This document shows, one piece after another, positions 24,551-33,452 of a stretch of DNA of 62,637 nucleotides; within the stretch, counting starts at the first letter, position 1, and each line of letters starts with the position of its first letter. Origin of the DNA: Acidimicrobiaceae bacterium (lineage in GTDB: Bacteria > Actinomycetota > Acidimicrobiia > Acidimicrobiales > UBA8592). A program made the position numbers and the translations under genes. The stretch spans positions 1 to 62,637 of the forward strand of contig PAQG01000011.1 in NCBI GenBank assembly GCA_002709645.1, in the 5' to 3' direction. The notes beneath the pieces were generated by a model. The model did not search any database and had not been told where the DNA came from. It saw only the letters and a program-made list of their open reading frames with translations.

Positions 24551-25150
24551 TCAGATTTGATCGGGAAATGTTTCTTCGGCCTCCGTAAGTAGGTGAACTC
24601 GATCACCAAGATGTATTTTTTCACCTTCTATGTCAAACCATCGTCCTCCTAGATTAGAGATACGTTTATATGGTTCCCCGCATAAACTCTCAAGAGCGTA
24701 GATGCATCCCCCATGCGTTACTACAACAATTTGGTCATTTTTCTCTGAAGTAGAAATAATCGCAGTTAAACCTTCCAAAAGACGGCTCAGTAAATTCTGA
24801 TCAGATTCCCAATCATCAGGCCATTTATTGTTTTCCAGAAATCCAGGGAATTTTTTATCAATTTCATTTCTGGTTAATCCACTGAATCCTCCTGCATCTC
24901 TTTCTTGAACTCTTGGCTCAGTAATAATTTTGTTCTTATCCCAACCAATTGACTCCGCAAAAATTTCTGCCGTCAGTTGGGCTCTTTGTAGATTAGAGCA
25001 TGCAAGGATATTAAAATCTGGGAGTTCTAAAGCAGCAAGAGAGGCTTGTTCTCTACCCAATTTAGTAAGAGGCGGATCAGCTTTTCCCTGCCACTTTCCC
25101 ACAGCATTCCATTCTGATTGCCCATGTCGTACTAGAAGTAATTTTGTCAT
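24551..25150 (-). CDS. Histidine phosphatase (phosphoglycerate mutase-like)
   Basis: A 199-residue enzyme of the RHG family: LLLVRHGQSEWN with the catalytic His, PPLTKLGREQA, ERDAGGFSGL with the Glu acid and VVTHGGCIYAL with the second His. The length and the L-x-x-x-E-R-D-A-G pattern fit a cofactor-dependent broad-specificity phosphatase rather than glycolytic GpmA. In mycobacteria a family member sits near mshA as here. It is divergent from the moaD-mshA gene with 24 bp between starts. Confidence 0.88.
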   Translation of the reverse strand: MTKLLLVRHGQSEWNAVGKWQGKADPPLTKLGREQASLAALELPDFNILACSNLQRAQLTAEIFAESIGWDKNKIITEPRVQERDAGGFSGLTRNEIDKKFPGFLENNKWPDDWESDQNLLSRLLEGLTAIISTSEKNDQIVVVTHGGCIYALESLCGEPYKRISNLGGRWFDIEGEKIHLGDRVHLLTEAEETFPDQI

Positions 25151-25174
25151 CGGTTAAGCCGGTAGTCTTTATAT

Positions 25175-26671
25175 GTGGCAACTCTACGACTTTTTGCATC
25201 TATCAGAGAAATAGCTGGGACCAGCCAAAAATCTTTTGAGGGCAAAACAGTTGGTGGAGTTATTTCTGAGGCAATCCAATATTTTGGCGATGATTTCGCA
25301 GCATTAGTTCCAACATGTCGCATATGGGTTAATGGTAACCCAGCAGACATAGAAGATGAAGTAACCGAAGTAGATGAAATTGCCTTATTACCGCCTGTTT
25401 CTGGAGGGTCTAGAAAGAATTATCTACTTCAGGAACAAAACCAAAATCTCATTCAAAGCGATTTACATATCGCAATTATTTCAATGCACACTTCCCCTCT
25501 GATTCAACCTGGACAAGGAGACTCAGGAGGAATGAATGTGTATATACGCGAGATTGCAACAGCGTTGGCACATCGGGGTATTCAATGCACCATTTACGTT
25601 AGGAAATGGGATGCATCACTTCCAGAAGTAGTCCATCTTGAACCAGGAGTTGAGATCGTTCACATAGAAGCTGGTGAATATGGATTAGCAAAAGAAAAAC
25701 TACCTGAGGTTGTGGACCAATTCACAACAGGAGTCGAGGCTGATCTTGAAAGAAGAAAGGCAATAGACATAATCCATGCTAATTACTGGCTTTCTGGAAT
25801 CGTCGGACATCGTCTCAAACATAAACTGAATATTCCATTGGTAACGACGTTTCACACACTCGGTGAGGCGAAAAAAGAAACCGGTTTTCCTGAACCAGAA
25901 GAAAGGATCATTTCTGAACAAGAAATTATTGGCTGTTCGGAAATAATTGTCGCTAATAGTGAGATGGAAAAGGAGCAACTCCGGTCACTCTATGAAGCGC
26001 CTGTTGAACGCATTCATATCGTCCCATTAGGAGTAGAACATGCTTTCTTCTCCCCTGGGAACCAAGATGCAGCCCGGTCAGCGTTAGGACTTCCTACCGG
26101 CCCAATTCTGATGTACGTTGGTCGCCTCCAGTCTCTAAAAGGAGTTGATGTAGCAATCCGAACACTTCAAGAATTAGAAAATAGGGAAGTAACATTACTT
26201 ATTATTGGAGGTGCGAGTGGTCCTGATGGAGATGCACACGAACAAAATCTAAGAGAGTTGATGAGAAAACTCCCAGTTCATAATCAAGTTATTTTTGTTC
26301 CACCACAACCCCATCATCTCTTGAGCACCTATTATCGTGCTTCTGACCTAGTTCTTGTTCCAAGTCGATCTGAATCATTCGGTCTTGTGGCTTTGGAGTC
26401 AGCAGCTTGTGGGACTCCAGTAATCGCTGCTGCTGTAGGTGGCCTAAAAGATTTAATAGACCATGGATACAATGGATTTCTTGTTGAGAGTTGGAACCCT
26501 ACAGACTATAAAAATGCTGTTGATCAACTTCTTTCAAACCCCCTACTTTCAACTGAAATTGCAATGAATGCAGCAGAAAAAGCGAAAGATTTCTCCTGGG
26601 GACAAACTGCTGATGACCTTATTGGTATTTATACATCAATACTTTCGTCAGTACTTGTTGATTGTAGGTAA
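25175..26671 (+). CDS. mshA: MoaD-like domain fused to mycothiol glycosyltransferase MshA
   Basis: A 498-residue protein. Residues 1-78 are a ubiquitin-like MoaD/ThiS domain (R-L-F-A-S-I-R-E-I-A-G ... E-I-A-L-L-P-P-V-S-G-G). The Gly-Gly normally at the C-terminus is followed by about 18 linker residues and a GT4 glycosyltransferase that starts IISMHTSPLIQPGQGDSGGMNVY, the N-terminus of MshA, with VPLGVEHAFFSPG, YVGRLQSLKGVD and the acidic donor site SRSESFGLVALESAACGTPV. MshA joins GlcNAc to inositol-phosphate, the first step of mycothiol synthesis. There is no ATG, GTG or TTG between the Gly-Gly and the MshA core, so it is translated as one protein. GTG start. YbjN follows 6 bp later. Confidence 0.9.
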   Translation: MATLRLFASIREIAGTSQKSFEGKTVGGVISEAIQYFGDDFAALVPTCRIWVNGNPADIEDEVTEVDEIALLPPVSGGSRKNYLLQEQNQNLIQSDLHIAIISMHTSPLIQPGQGDSGGMNVYIREIATALAHRGIQCTIYVRKWDASLPEVVHLEPGVEIVHIEAGEYGLAKEKLPEVVDQFTTGVEADLERRKAIDIIHANYWLSGIVGHRLKHKLNIPLVTTFHTLGEAKKETGFPEPEERIISEQEIIGCSEIIVANSEMEKEQLRSLYEAPVERIHIVPLGVEHAFFSPGNQDAARSALGLPTGPILMYVGRLQSLKGVDVAIRTLQELENREVTLLIIGGASGPDGDAHEQNLRELMRKLPVHNQVIFVPPQPHHLLSTYYRASDLVLVPSRSESFGLVALESAACGTPVIAAAVGGLKDLIDHGYNGFLVESWNPTDYKNAVDQLLSNPLLSTEIAMNAAEKAKDFSWGQTADDLIGIYTSILSSVLVDCR

Positions 26672-26677
26672 GACGCG

Positions 26678-27139
26678 ATGAGTGATGAAATTAGTTCACC
26701 TGATGAACTTCATATTTTAAAAACAAAAATCGATAATTGGCTTCAAGGTCGCGTGAATGAAAATTCTGTTATTCAATCAGCAGATTATGACGTTGAAGAG
26801 AACCGCTGGTACGTGAGAATTCAGGGAGAAGAAAAACAGAATTCCATGATTCTCATGACATTAGGCCAAAGAACCCTCCAGTTTGAAACATACGTTATGC
26901 CATCGCCAGAAGAAAATGAGGCAAAATTTTATGAACATTTACTTAGGAGGAACCAGAATCTTCATGGAATTTCATTTTCAATCGGTTCAGAGAATGCTTT
27001 ATACCTTTCAGGGGGAATAAAGAATCATTGGATTTCAGAAAAAAATCTTGACTGGATGATTGGAAGTATTTATGCGGCCATTGAACTTTGTTTTAAACCT
27101 GCGCTTCGCATAGGGTTCGAATCAAGGTTTAGCGAATAA
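26678..27139 (+). CDS. YbjN-domain protein (mshA-linked)
   Basis: A 153-residue soluble protein with the YbjN/T3SS-chaperone-like fold pattern: N-terminal helix, D-Y-D-V-E-E-N-R-W-Y-V-R strands, F-E-T-Y-V-M-P-S-P-E-E-N, E-H-L-L-R-R-N-Q-N-L-H-G-I-S-F-S and W-M-I-G-S-I-Y. It directly follows mshA, as the Rv0487-type gene does in mycobacteria. No enzymatic role is known. Confidence 0.78.
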   Translation: MSDEISSPDELHILKTKIDNWLQGRVNENSVIQSADYDVEENRWYVRIQGEEKQNSMILMTLGQRTLQFETYVMPSPEENEAKFYEHLLRRNQNLHGISFSIGSENALYLSGGIKNHWISEKNLDWMIGSIYAAIELCFKPALRIGFESRFSE

Positions 27140-27140
27140 C

Positions 27141-27169
27141 TACCTTTTCAATAATGATTTTAAAAGGTA
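27141..27169. terminator. 8-bp hairpin after the mshA-ybjN operon
   Basis: TACCTTTT (27141-27148) and AAAAGGTA (27162-27169) pair perfectly around a 13-nt loop, 2 bp after the YbjN-gene stop. No T-run follows, so it is a weak terminator candidate or an operator for proC. Confidence 0.35.
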
Positions 27170-27203
27170 CTCACATACATCTTGAACCTACTAGCTTTAA
27201 ATC

Positions 27204-27995
27204 ATGGGAAATAAGCTTTCAATAGTAGGTGGCGGGAAGATGGGTGAGGCGTTACTTGCAGGACTTATTGAATCAAAATGGGCAGAGCCTGAAGATATGT
27301 CAGTTATTGAGCCTGATGAAAATCGCTTAAAAGAACTCCAAGCAAAATATAAGGAAACGATAATTTCTGCCGAGCTTTTTGAAAGTACTCATTTTCTACT
27401 TGCAGTAAAACCCCAAACGATTCCTGTAATATGCAGCAAACTTAATAAAATAAAACCTAAATTAGTCATTTCTATTGCTGCTGGTGTCACGACGAAATCA
27501 ATTGAGAGTTATTTGCCAGTAGAAACATCCGTTGTTCGAGTCATGCCCAATACACCAGCAATGATTGGCGAAGGAATGGCAGCAATTGCATCAGGATCTC
27601 ATGCCTCAAAAGAAGATCTTGACTGGACTAGTTCAATTCTTTCTTCCGTTGGGGAAGTAGTAATAGTTGAAGAGAGTATGCTAGATGCGGTTACTGGGCT
27701 TAGCGGTTCCGGACCAGCGTATCTATTTTTTCTAGCTGAGGCGATGATTGCCGCTGGAGTAGAAAATGGACTTGACCCAAGTGTCGCTGATCTATTGACC
27801 AGACAAACTTTATTAGGTGCTTCTAGCCTCCTTTCAAAATCTGGAGTCACACCGTCTGAACTTCGAGCATCAGTTACTTCTCCTAATGGGACAACCGCAG
27901 CTGCGATTGGCTACCTAGAAAAAGAAAAATTTGTGACAATAATGAGCGCAGCTATTGCTGAAGCGACACAAAGATCTAAAGAGTTAGGCAGCTAA
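27204..27995 (+). CDS. proC: Pyrroline-5-carboxylate reductase
   Basis: A 263-residue NAD(P)H enzyme for the last step of proline synthesis. N-terminal Rossmann GGGKMGEALLAGL, the SIAAGVTTKSIE block, VVRVMPNTPAMIGEGM, LSGSGPAYLFFLAEAM and the C-terminal SPNGTTAAAIGYLE signature. Typical length. It is followed by a small HTH gene, the same order as mycobacterial proC. Confidence 0.96.
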   Translation: MGNKLSIVGGGKMGEALLAGLIESKWAEPEDMSVIEPDENRLKELQAKYKETIISAELFESTHFLLAVKPQTIPVICSKLNKIKPKLVISIAAGVTTKSIESYLPVETSVVRVMPNTPAMIGEGMAAIASGSHASKEDLDWTSSILSSVGEVVIVEESMLDAVTGLSGSGPAYLFFLAEAMIAAGVENGLDPSVADLLTRQTLLGASSLLSKSGVTPSELRASVTSPNGTTAAAIGYLEKEKFVTIMSAAIAEATQRSKELGS

Positions 27996-28082
27996 ATCGT
28001 AAGCAAGCGTACAATTCTCAATACGATTTGCACTTTCTATAAATACGCCTAAGGTGACGCTTCAGGAGACAATTAGGAAATT

Positions 28083-28280
28083 ATGACGAATGGAAAAACC
28101 CCACCACTGAAATTTATGACTGTAGGTGAGGTGGCAGATCTCATGAGGGTCTCTTCCATGACTGTCTACCGTCTGATCAAGGCAGGGGACCTGCGGGCAG
28201 TTCAGGTTGGAAAGTCATATCGAATCCGAGAAGAAGACATTAATTCTTTCATAGCAAGTCGCTACAACCAGACTGGTTGA
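28083..28280 (+). CDS. Excisionase-family HTH protein (BldC/MerR-like)
   Basis: A 65-residue DNA-binding protein: TVGEVADLMRVSSMTVYRLI is the winged helix-turn-helix, then K-A-G-D-L-R-A-V-Q-V-G-K-S-Y-R-I-R-E-E-D-I. The closest remembered relatives are the small actinobacterial proteins encoded just after proC (Rv0500A type). ATG 28083 has TTAGGA upstream. Probably a transcription regulator; targets unknown. Confidence 0.88.
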   Translation: MTNGKTPPLKFMTVGEVADLMRVSSMTVYRLIKAGDLRAVQVGKSYRIREEDINSFIASRYNQTG

Positions 28281-28322
28281 TTAACAGCCTCAAAGAATTA
28301 TTGGCAGCGGTACAATTGAAAC

Positions 28323-29180
28323 GTGACAGTATCCCACCACTCAACGATTAGTTTCCTCAGCGACTATGGCCATGAAGATGAATTTGTTGGCGTAGTGAAA
28401 TCTGTTATTCGCTCAATAAATGAAAGTGTGGAAATTGTTGATATTACTCACGGAATCAAACCACATGATGTTCGAGCAGGTGGCCTAGCGCTAGCTCGTG
28501 CTTCTCAATACATGCTTCCAGGAATAGTTCTCGCAATAGTTGACCCAGGGGTTGGGACGGAAAGAAGAGCGATAGCTATAGAAATAAATAACGGCGAAAC
28601 TATTTTTATCGGCCCAGACAACGGTCTTCTAGCTCCATCTATTGCCATGATTGGGGAGCCAACTCGGGCTGTTGAATTGAGTAATCCAAAATTTCACTTA
28701 CCTTCACTATCTACAACATTTGCCGGACGAGATATATTCGCTCCGGTGGCAGCTCACTTATGCAATGGAACAGAACTTTCTGATTTAGGGACTACAATTT
28801 CTATCCCCTCACTTCATCCTGGTCTACTGCCCGTTTCTTCAAGAGAAGGAGATATTGTCCTTGCTGAAATCTTATGGAAAGATCACTTCGGAAATCTTCA
28901 ATTAAATATCTCTGAAGATGACATTTCTGATTTTGGTGAACACATGCTCATACATATAGGAGAGCAAGTACGAGGAATTCGACGAACGAAAACATTTGAA
29001 GGGGTTTTGGAATCAGAAATTGGTCTGATCGTAGATTCAACTGGATTACTTGCCCTAACAATGTTTGGTCGCTCTACTGCAGAAGAACTTCGACTAGATG
29101 AAGGACAACAGGTAAAAATTGAAAATGGAGCGATTCAAGAAAGTACGTCAACAATGATTACCTTGAAAAAAAAGTCATGA
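28323..29180 (+). CDS. S-adenosylmethionine hydrolase / hydroxide adenosyltransferase
   Basis: A 285-residue DUF62 enzyme: FLSDYGHEDEFVGVVK with the catalytic Asp, DITHGIKPHD, DPGVGTERRAIA, GPDNGLLAPS, FAGRDIFAPVAAHL and a C-terminal beta domain with W-K-D-H-F-G-N-L-Q-L-N. It hydrolyses SAM to adenosine and methionine. GTG start. Its stop overlaps the ATG of a 29-codon membrane peptide. Confidence 0.93.
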   Translation: MTVSHHSTISFLSDYGHEDEFVGVVKSVIRSINESVEIVDITHGIKPHDVRAGGLALARASQYMLPGIVLAIVDPGVGTERRAIAIEINNGETIFIGPDNGLLAPSIAMIGEPTRAVELSNPKFHLPSLSTTFAGRDIFAPVAAHLCNGTELSDLGTTISIPSLHPGLLPVSSREGDIVLAEILWKDHFGNLQLNISEDDISDFGEHMLIHIGEQVRGIRRTKTFEGVLESEIGLIVDSTGLLALTMFGRSTAEELRLDEGQQVKIENGAIQESTSTMITLKKKS

Positions 29181-29266
29181 GAAAAGCAACTTCATTTGTT
29201 GTCTTTGTTCTTCTTGGTGTGATCCTTTTCGCTAGTCTCTTACAACTCTTTTTTTTAGCAAGATAA
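29177..29266 (+). CDS. 29-residue single-span membrane peptide
   Basis: ATG 29177 overlaps the previous stop (ATGA) and opens a 29-codon frame to TAA 29264. The peptide starts M-R-K-A-T and then has a continuous hydrophobic helix ending L-F-F-L-A-R-stop, with positive charges at both ends. Translational coupling plus a perfect membrane-span make it a plausible small protein. No function can be given; no homologue is recalled. Confidence 0.45.
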   Translation: MRKATSFVVFVLLGVILFASLLQLFFLAR

Positions 29267-29435
29267 ATTTCGTTTGTTCAGCTACCTTGATAGAAAAACT
29301 ACGATAAGTTTAGGTAAACAATAAATAATCTCTGCATATTAAAATCAGTTTGGTTTGGTTTGGCACGAATGTTTCGTTTCAGCGATGCTAGAGATAGCCC
29401 ATTTGGGTGAAGAACTAGTCAAGGATTGTCACAGC

Positions 29436-30698
29436 TTGTCTCTTGTAGTAATTGGAGTAAATAACCGCACGATGCCGCTTGAACTTTTTGAGCGTTTCGT
29501 TATATCAGAAGATGCCATTCCGAAAGCTCTGGCTGATGTCCATGCGCGCCGGAACATTAGCGAAGCCCTAGTTCTATCAACCTGCAACCGAACTGAAGTT
29601 TACGTATACGCGGAAAAATTTCATGGGGCATATCAAGATGTTCGAGATTTCCTTGCAGAAACTGCGGGGCTCGCCCCTGAAGAATTTAACGATTATCTCT
29701 ATGCTCACTATGAGGATGAAGCTATCCAGCATCTTTTTTCTGTAACTTGCGGTCTTGATTCTGCAATCGTTGGAGAAAACGAAGTAGTTCATCAGATAAA
29801 AATAGCTTGGGAACTTGCACGCGAAGAAGACTCATGCGGCCCTGTAGTTAATTCAGCATTCCGTCGAGCGCTTGAGGTCGGAAAAAAAGTTCGAACTGAA
29901 ACCTCAATTAGTAAAAACACTTTAGCGATCGGCCAAGCATGCATTGAAATGGCTAAACGGCATCTTGATGATTTTAAAAACCAAGAAATTCTCGTAGTAG
30001 GTGCAGGAGAAATAGGTGAAGGGATCGCCAAAGCACTTAGCGAACTACAAGCAGAACATATTTACTTTGCTAACAGAAATTTTGATCGAGCTGAGGAGCT
30101 AGCAGATTTAGTTAATGGTCAGTCTATACCATTTGAAGAAATAGAAAAGACACTTGAGAGAGTTGACGTTTTGATTAGTTCTACTGCAGCTAGCTCAGTT
30201 GTTCTGAGTCAATCGCAACTAATTAAAATAATGAACATACGAAATGGGCGAAAACTACTTATTGTTGATATCGCAGTTCCACGCGATGTTGACCCAGCTG
30301 TAGCACAAATAGAAAATGTGACACTTCTAGACATAGACGCTCTTTGGTCATTTCATTCCCAAACATCTTTAACCGGTAAAGAAGCTGAAATAGGAAAAGC
30401 TAAAACCATTATTATTGAGGAAATAAGTCGATTCCTAGAACAACAATCCGCTAGAAAAGTCGCTCCTCTGATATCAGAATTCCGTGAAGGTGCAGAAGAG
30501 ATACGACAGATAGAACTCAAGAGATTTGAGGCAAGACTCGCTGGTTTCACTGATGAACAGAGAGATATCATTGAAGCACTGACTCAAGGAATTCTTGGGA
30601 AAATACTGCATGACCCGACCATTTCACTAAATGAGGCTGCTGGGTCACCACGTGGAGAGCGTTTAGCTGACGCTCTCCGCGAACTCTTTAATCTCTAG
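29436..30698 (+). CDS. hemA: Glutamyl-tRNA reductase
   Basis: First enzyme of C5 heme synthesis. Catalytic Cys in LSTCNRTEVYVY, GLDSAIVGENEVVHQIK, R-R-A-L-E-V-G-K-K-V-R, NADPH site VVGAGEIGEG, and the C-terminal dimerisation helix with K-I-L-H-D-P. The frame is open to TTG 29355 and contains ATG 29385, but family alignment begins at SLVVIGVNNRT, and TTG 29436 has AAGGA about 10 bp upstream, so it is chosen; the longer starts add an unusual N-terminus. It heads the hemACDBL run. Confidence 0.94.
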   Translation: MSLVVIGVNNRTMPLELFERFVISEDAIPKALADVHARRNISEALVLSTCNRTEVYVYAEKFHGAYQDVRDFLAETAGLAPEEFNDYLYAHYEDEAIQHLFSVTCGLDSAIVGENEVVHQIKIAWELAREEDSCGPVVNSAFRRALEVGKKVRTETSISKNTLAIGQACIEMAKRHLDDFKNQEILVVGAGEIGEGIAKALSELQAEHIYFANRNFDRAEELADLVNGQSIPFEEIEKTLERVDVLISSTAASSVVLSQSQLIKIMNIRNGRKLLIVDIAVPRDVDPAVAQIENVTLLDIDALWSFHSQTSLTGKEAEIGKAKTIIIEEISRFLEQQSARKVAPLISEFREGAEEIRQIELKRFEARLAGFTDEQRDIIEALTQGILGKILHDPTISLNEAAGSPRGERLADALRELFNL

Positions 30699-30711
30699 TA
30701 GCGTAGAGGAA

Positions 30712-31575
30712 ATGAAGTTACGGGCCGCAACAAGAGGAAGCCCACTCGCCCTCTGGCAAACAAGTTATGTTGCTGCGCTTCTTCAGCCACTAGGAATAGA
30801 AGTTGAACCTGTAATAGTTAAGACATTTGGCGATCAAGACCAAACTAGTCCTTTGCATACAATAGGAGGGCAGGGGGTTTTCGTGAAAGAAGTCCAACAT
30901 GCTGTACTTAATCACCGAGCAAACTTTGCCGTACACTCTCTGAAAGATTTACCATCACTACCAGTTGAAGGGTTATCTCTCGTTTCTGTTCCCAAACGAG
31001 GTGACCCAAGAGATACTTTAGTTGGCTGCAGATTAGAAGATTTACCTACTAACGCAAACATAGCGACTGGATCAGTTCGGCGGAAAGCACAATTATCTGC
31101 ATTGCGCCCAGATCTTAATTTCCATGAATTGCGTGGAAATATCGAGACTCGATTAGCTAAAGCAAAAAATTTTGACGCAATCATAATGGCTTCAGTAGCA
31201 CTTGAAAGACTCAATTTGAATCCTGGCATTGTTGACATTCTGGAGCCAAACGTAATGATTCCTCAAGTTGGGCAAGGAGCTATTGGACTAGAATGCCTAA
31301 CCGAAGACAAAGAATTACAAGGGGCTTTGGAACAAATTGAAGATCGTGAATCACGCTTGCGCGTCAATGCTGAACGACAATTCCTTATTAAAATAGGGGC
31401 AGATTGCTCGCAGCCAGTGGCCTCACATGCGACGATTGAAGCAGGACAGCTCCGACTTAGGTCATTTTTGGGCAATGAAGAAACAAATCAAGTCATTTTT
31501 GATGATCGAACAGGACTAGAACCAGAACTCTTAGGTGAAGAGGCCGCAACTGCATTCCTAAGCAAAATTAATTAG
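30712..31575 (+). CDS. hemC: Porphobilinogen deaminase
   Basis: A 287-residue hydroxymethylbilane synthase: RGSPLALWQT, V-H-S-L-K-D-L-P, the R-R-K-A-Q-L block, LRGNIETRL, PQVGQGAIGLEC, and the dipyrromethane-binding Cys in GADCSQPVASH. It follows hemA by 13 bp. Confidence 0.96.
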   Translation: MKLRAATRGSPLALWQTSYVAALLQPLGIEVEPVIVKTFGDQDQTSPLHTIGGQGVFVKEVQHAVLNHRANFAVHSLKDLPSLPVEGLSLVSVPKRGDPRDTLVGCRLEDLPTNANIATGSVRRKAQLSALRPDLNFHELRGNIETRLAKAKNFDAIIMASVALERLNLNPGIVDILEPNVMIPQVGQGAIGLECLTEDKELQGALEQIEDRESRLRVNAERQFLIKIGADCSQPVASHATIEAGQLRLRSFLGNEETNQVIFDDRTGLEPELLGEEAATAFLSKIN

Positions 31576-31656
31576 AATTTTAAGCTGATTTCATTTCAAT
31601 TGGCTAAACCGAATCAACACCTTATTCTTACTTAAAGAAACTCTAGAAAAAAATTA

Positions 31657-32403
31657 ATGAGAGACAGTAACGAAGGAAAATCAAAACCAAGCAAGGTAAT
31701 TGTTACGCGCACACTTTCACAGGCCACACCATTACTACAGAGACTTATCGCATTAGGTTTTGAAACATTTCATTTGCCAACTATAGAAATACAACCACCA
31801 GATGATGAGGGTAAAGAATTACGGGAGTCGATTCAAAATTTGGCGAAATATGACTGGATAATTCTGACTTCTTCAAATGGGGCTGAGATGTTCCTAAGAG
31901 AAATAAACGACAGAACAGTGTTAGATCAAAAACAGATAGCAGTTATAGGTTCAGGAACAGAAAAAACTTTGAAAGAGTATGGATTTGAGGCAGATCTAAT
32001 TCCAAATGATTTCTTAGCTGAAGGCCTAGTACAGGCATTTCCTGCTTTCCAACATAATGGGAGAGTGCTTCTGCCAAGTGCTACTCAAGCAAGAGATTTT
32101 CTACCTAATGCCCTGCGGAAATTTGGCTGGACCGTTGATGTAGTACATGCATATCAAACGTGTATCCCTAAACATTTTGATCCGTTTAATAATCAGAAAA
32201 TCGGAGCCGATTTTATTATCTTTACTTCTCCTTCAACCATTGAGAATTTCATCGCTATGTATGGAGTAGCGAATATGCCCCCCAAAATTATTTCTATTGG
32301 CCCAGTAACAAGTAATGCCATTAAAAATTTTAATTTGGACGTTGATTTAGAGGCTAACCCCAGCAATACAGAAGGAATCATTGATTGTTTACTAAAACAA
32401 TAA
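31657..32403 (+). CDS. hemD: Uroporphyrinogen-III synthase
   Basis: A 248-residue two-domain protein. This poorly conserved family is recognised by V-T-R-T-L-S-Q-A at the start, DWIILTSSNGAEMF, A-V-I-G-S-G-T, DFIIFTSPSTIENF and S-I-G-P-V-T-S-N-A. Position between hemC and hemB confirms it. It closes and inverts ring D of hydroxymethylbilane. Confidence 0.9.
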   Translation: MRDSNEGKSKPSKVIVTRTLSQATPLLQRLIALGFETFHLPTIEIQPPDDEGKELRESIQNLAKYDWIILTSSNGAEMFLREINDRTVLDQKQIAVIGSGTEKTLKEYGFEADLIPNDFLAEGLVQAFPAFQHNGRVLLPSATQARDFLPNALRKFGWTVDVVHAYQTCIPKHFDPFNNQKIGADFIIFTSPSTIENFIAMYGVANMPPKIISIGPVTSNAIKNFNLDVDLEANPSNTEGIIDCLLKQ

Positions 32404-32477
32404 AAAAAATTTCTTCTGAATTCCGTATCCTTTCTCTGGCTTTCGTGACCTGACGATGTCACTCATATACTAGAAAC

Positions 32478-33452
32478 GTGACATTTCCACAGCACAGACT
32501 TAGAAGACTTAGAAGTTCCTCTCCGCTTCGACGACTAGTAGCGGAAACCTCCTTAAGTAAAGACGACCTTGTCGCCCCATTATTCATACGCGAAGGAATC
32601 ACAGAACCGCAAGAAATACATTCGCTACCCGGTGTGTTCCAACACTCAAGAGAATCTCTCATAAAGGAAATTGAAGAACTCTGCGAATTGGGTATTCCTG
32701 GCATTGTCCTATTTGGTATACCTGAGAAAAAAGATCCCACAGGCTCTGAGTCTTGGAACCCTAAGGGCATTGTCCAAGAGGCGGTACGCGACTGTAAGAG
32801 AACGGCAGGAGCGGACCTGGTTGTCATCGCCGATCTATGTGTTGATGAATACACAGATCACGGACATTGCGGAGTAGTAAATGATGATGGGACCATCAAT
32901 AATGATGAAACCTTAAAGCTGTATAGAAAAATAGCTCAATCCCAAGCCGAAGCCGGAGCGGATATTATTGCTCCGAGTGGAATGATGGATGGGCAGGTTG
33001 CCGCCATTAGGACAGCATTGGATGAAATGAATTTCCAACAAACCCCAATACTTTCGTATTCAGCGAAATATGCTTCTGGACTATACGGTCCTTTCCGAGA
33101 TGCCGTAAATATTTCTTTAGAAAATAGTGATCGAAAATCATATCAACAGGATTGGCGTAACGCGAGAGAAGCTTTGACAGAAATACGCGCTGACCTTTCT
33201 GAAGGGGCAGACATGATCATGGTTAAACCAGCGGTCACTTATTTAGATATTATTAGTAAAGCTCGTGAAATCACTGACGTTCCAATAGCTGCGTATCATG
33301 TTTCAGGGGAATACGCGATGATTAAAGCAGCTAGTCAACAAGGTTGGATTGATGGTGACCAAGTGGCATTAGAGCAACTGACAGCGATAAAACGAGCGGG
33401 CGCGAATTTTATTTTGACATACCATGCGAAAGAAGCTGCGAAAATTCTGTGA
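32478..33452 (+). CDS. hemB: Delta-aminolevulinic acid dehydratase
   Basis: A 324-residue porphobilinogen synthase. Schiff-base lysines lie in SYSAKYASGLYGPFR and MVKPAVTY. The metal region reads DLCVDEYTDHGHCG: two of the three zinc Cys of the Zn-type (C-x-C...C) are kept but the middle one is Asp, a mix of the Zn and Mg patterns. GTG start. The stop overlaps hemL by 4 bp. Confidence 0.96.
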   Translation: MTFPQHRLRRLRSSSPLRRLVAETSLSKDDLVAPLFIREGITEPQEIHSLPGVFQHSRESLIKEIEELCELGIPGIVLFGIPEKKDPTGSESWNPKGIVQEAVRDCKRTAGADLVVIADLCVDEYTDHGHCGVVNDDGTINNDETLKLYRKIAQSQAEAGADIIAPSGMMDGQVAAIRTALDEMNFQQTPILSYSAKYASGLYGPFRDAVNISLENSDRKSYQQDWRNAREALTEIRADLSEGADMIMVKPAVTYLDIISKAREITDVPIAAYHVSGEYAMIKAASQQGWIDGDQVALEQLTAIKRAGANFILTYHAKEAAKIL

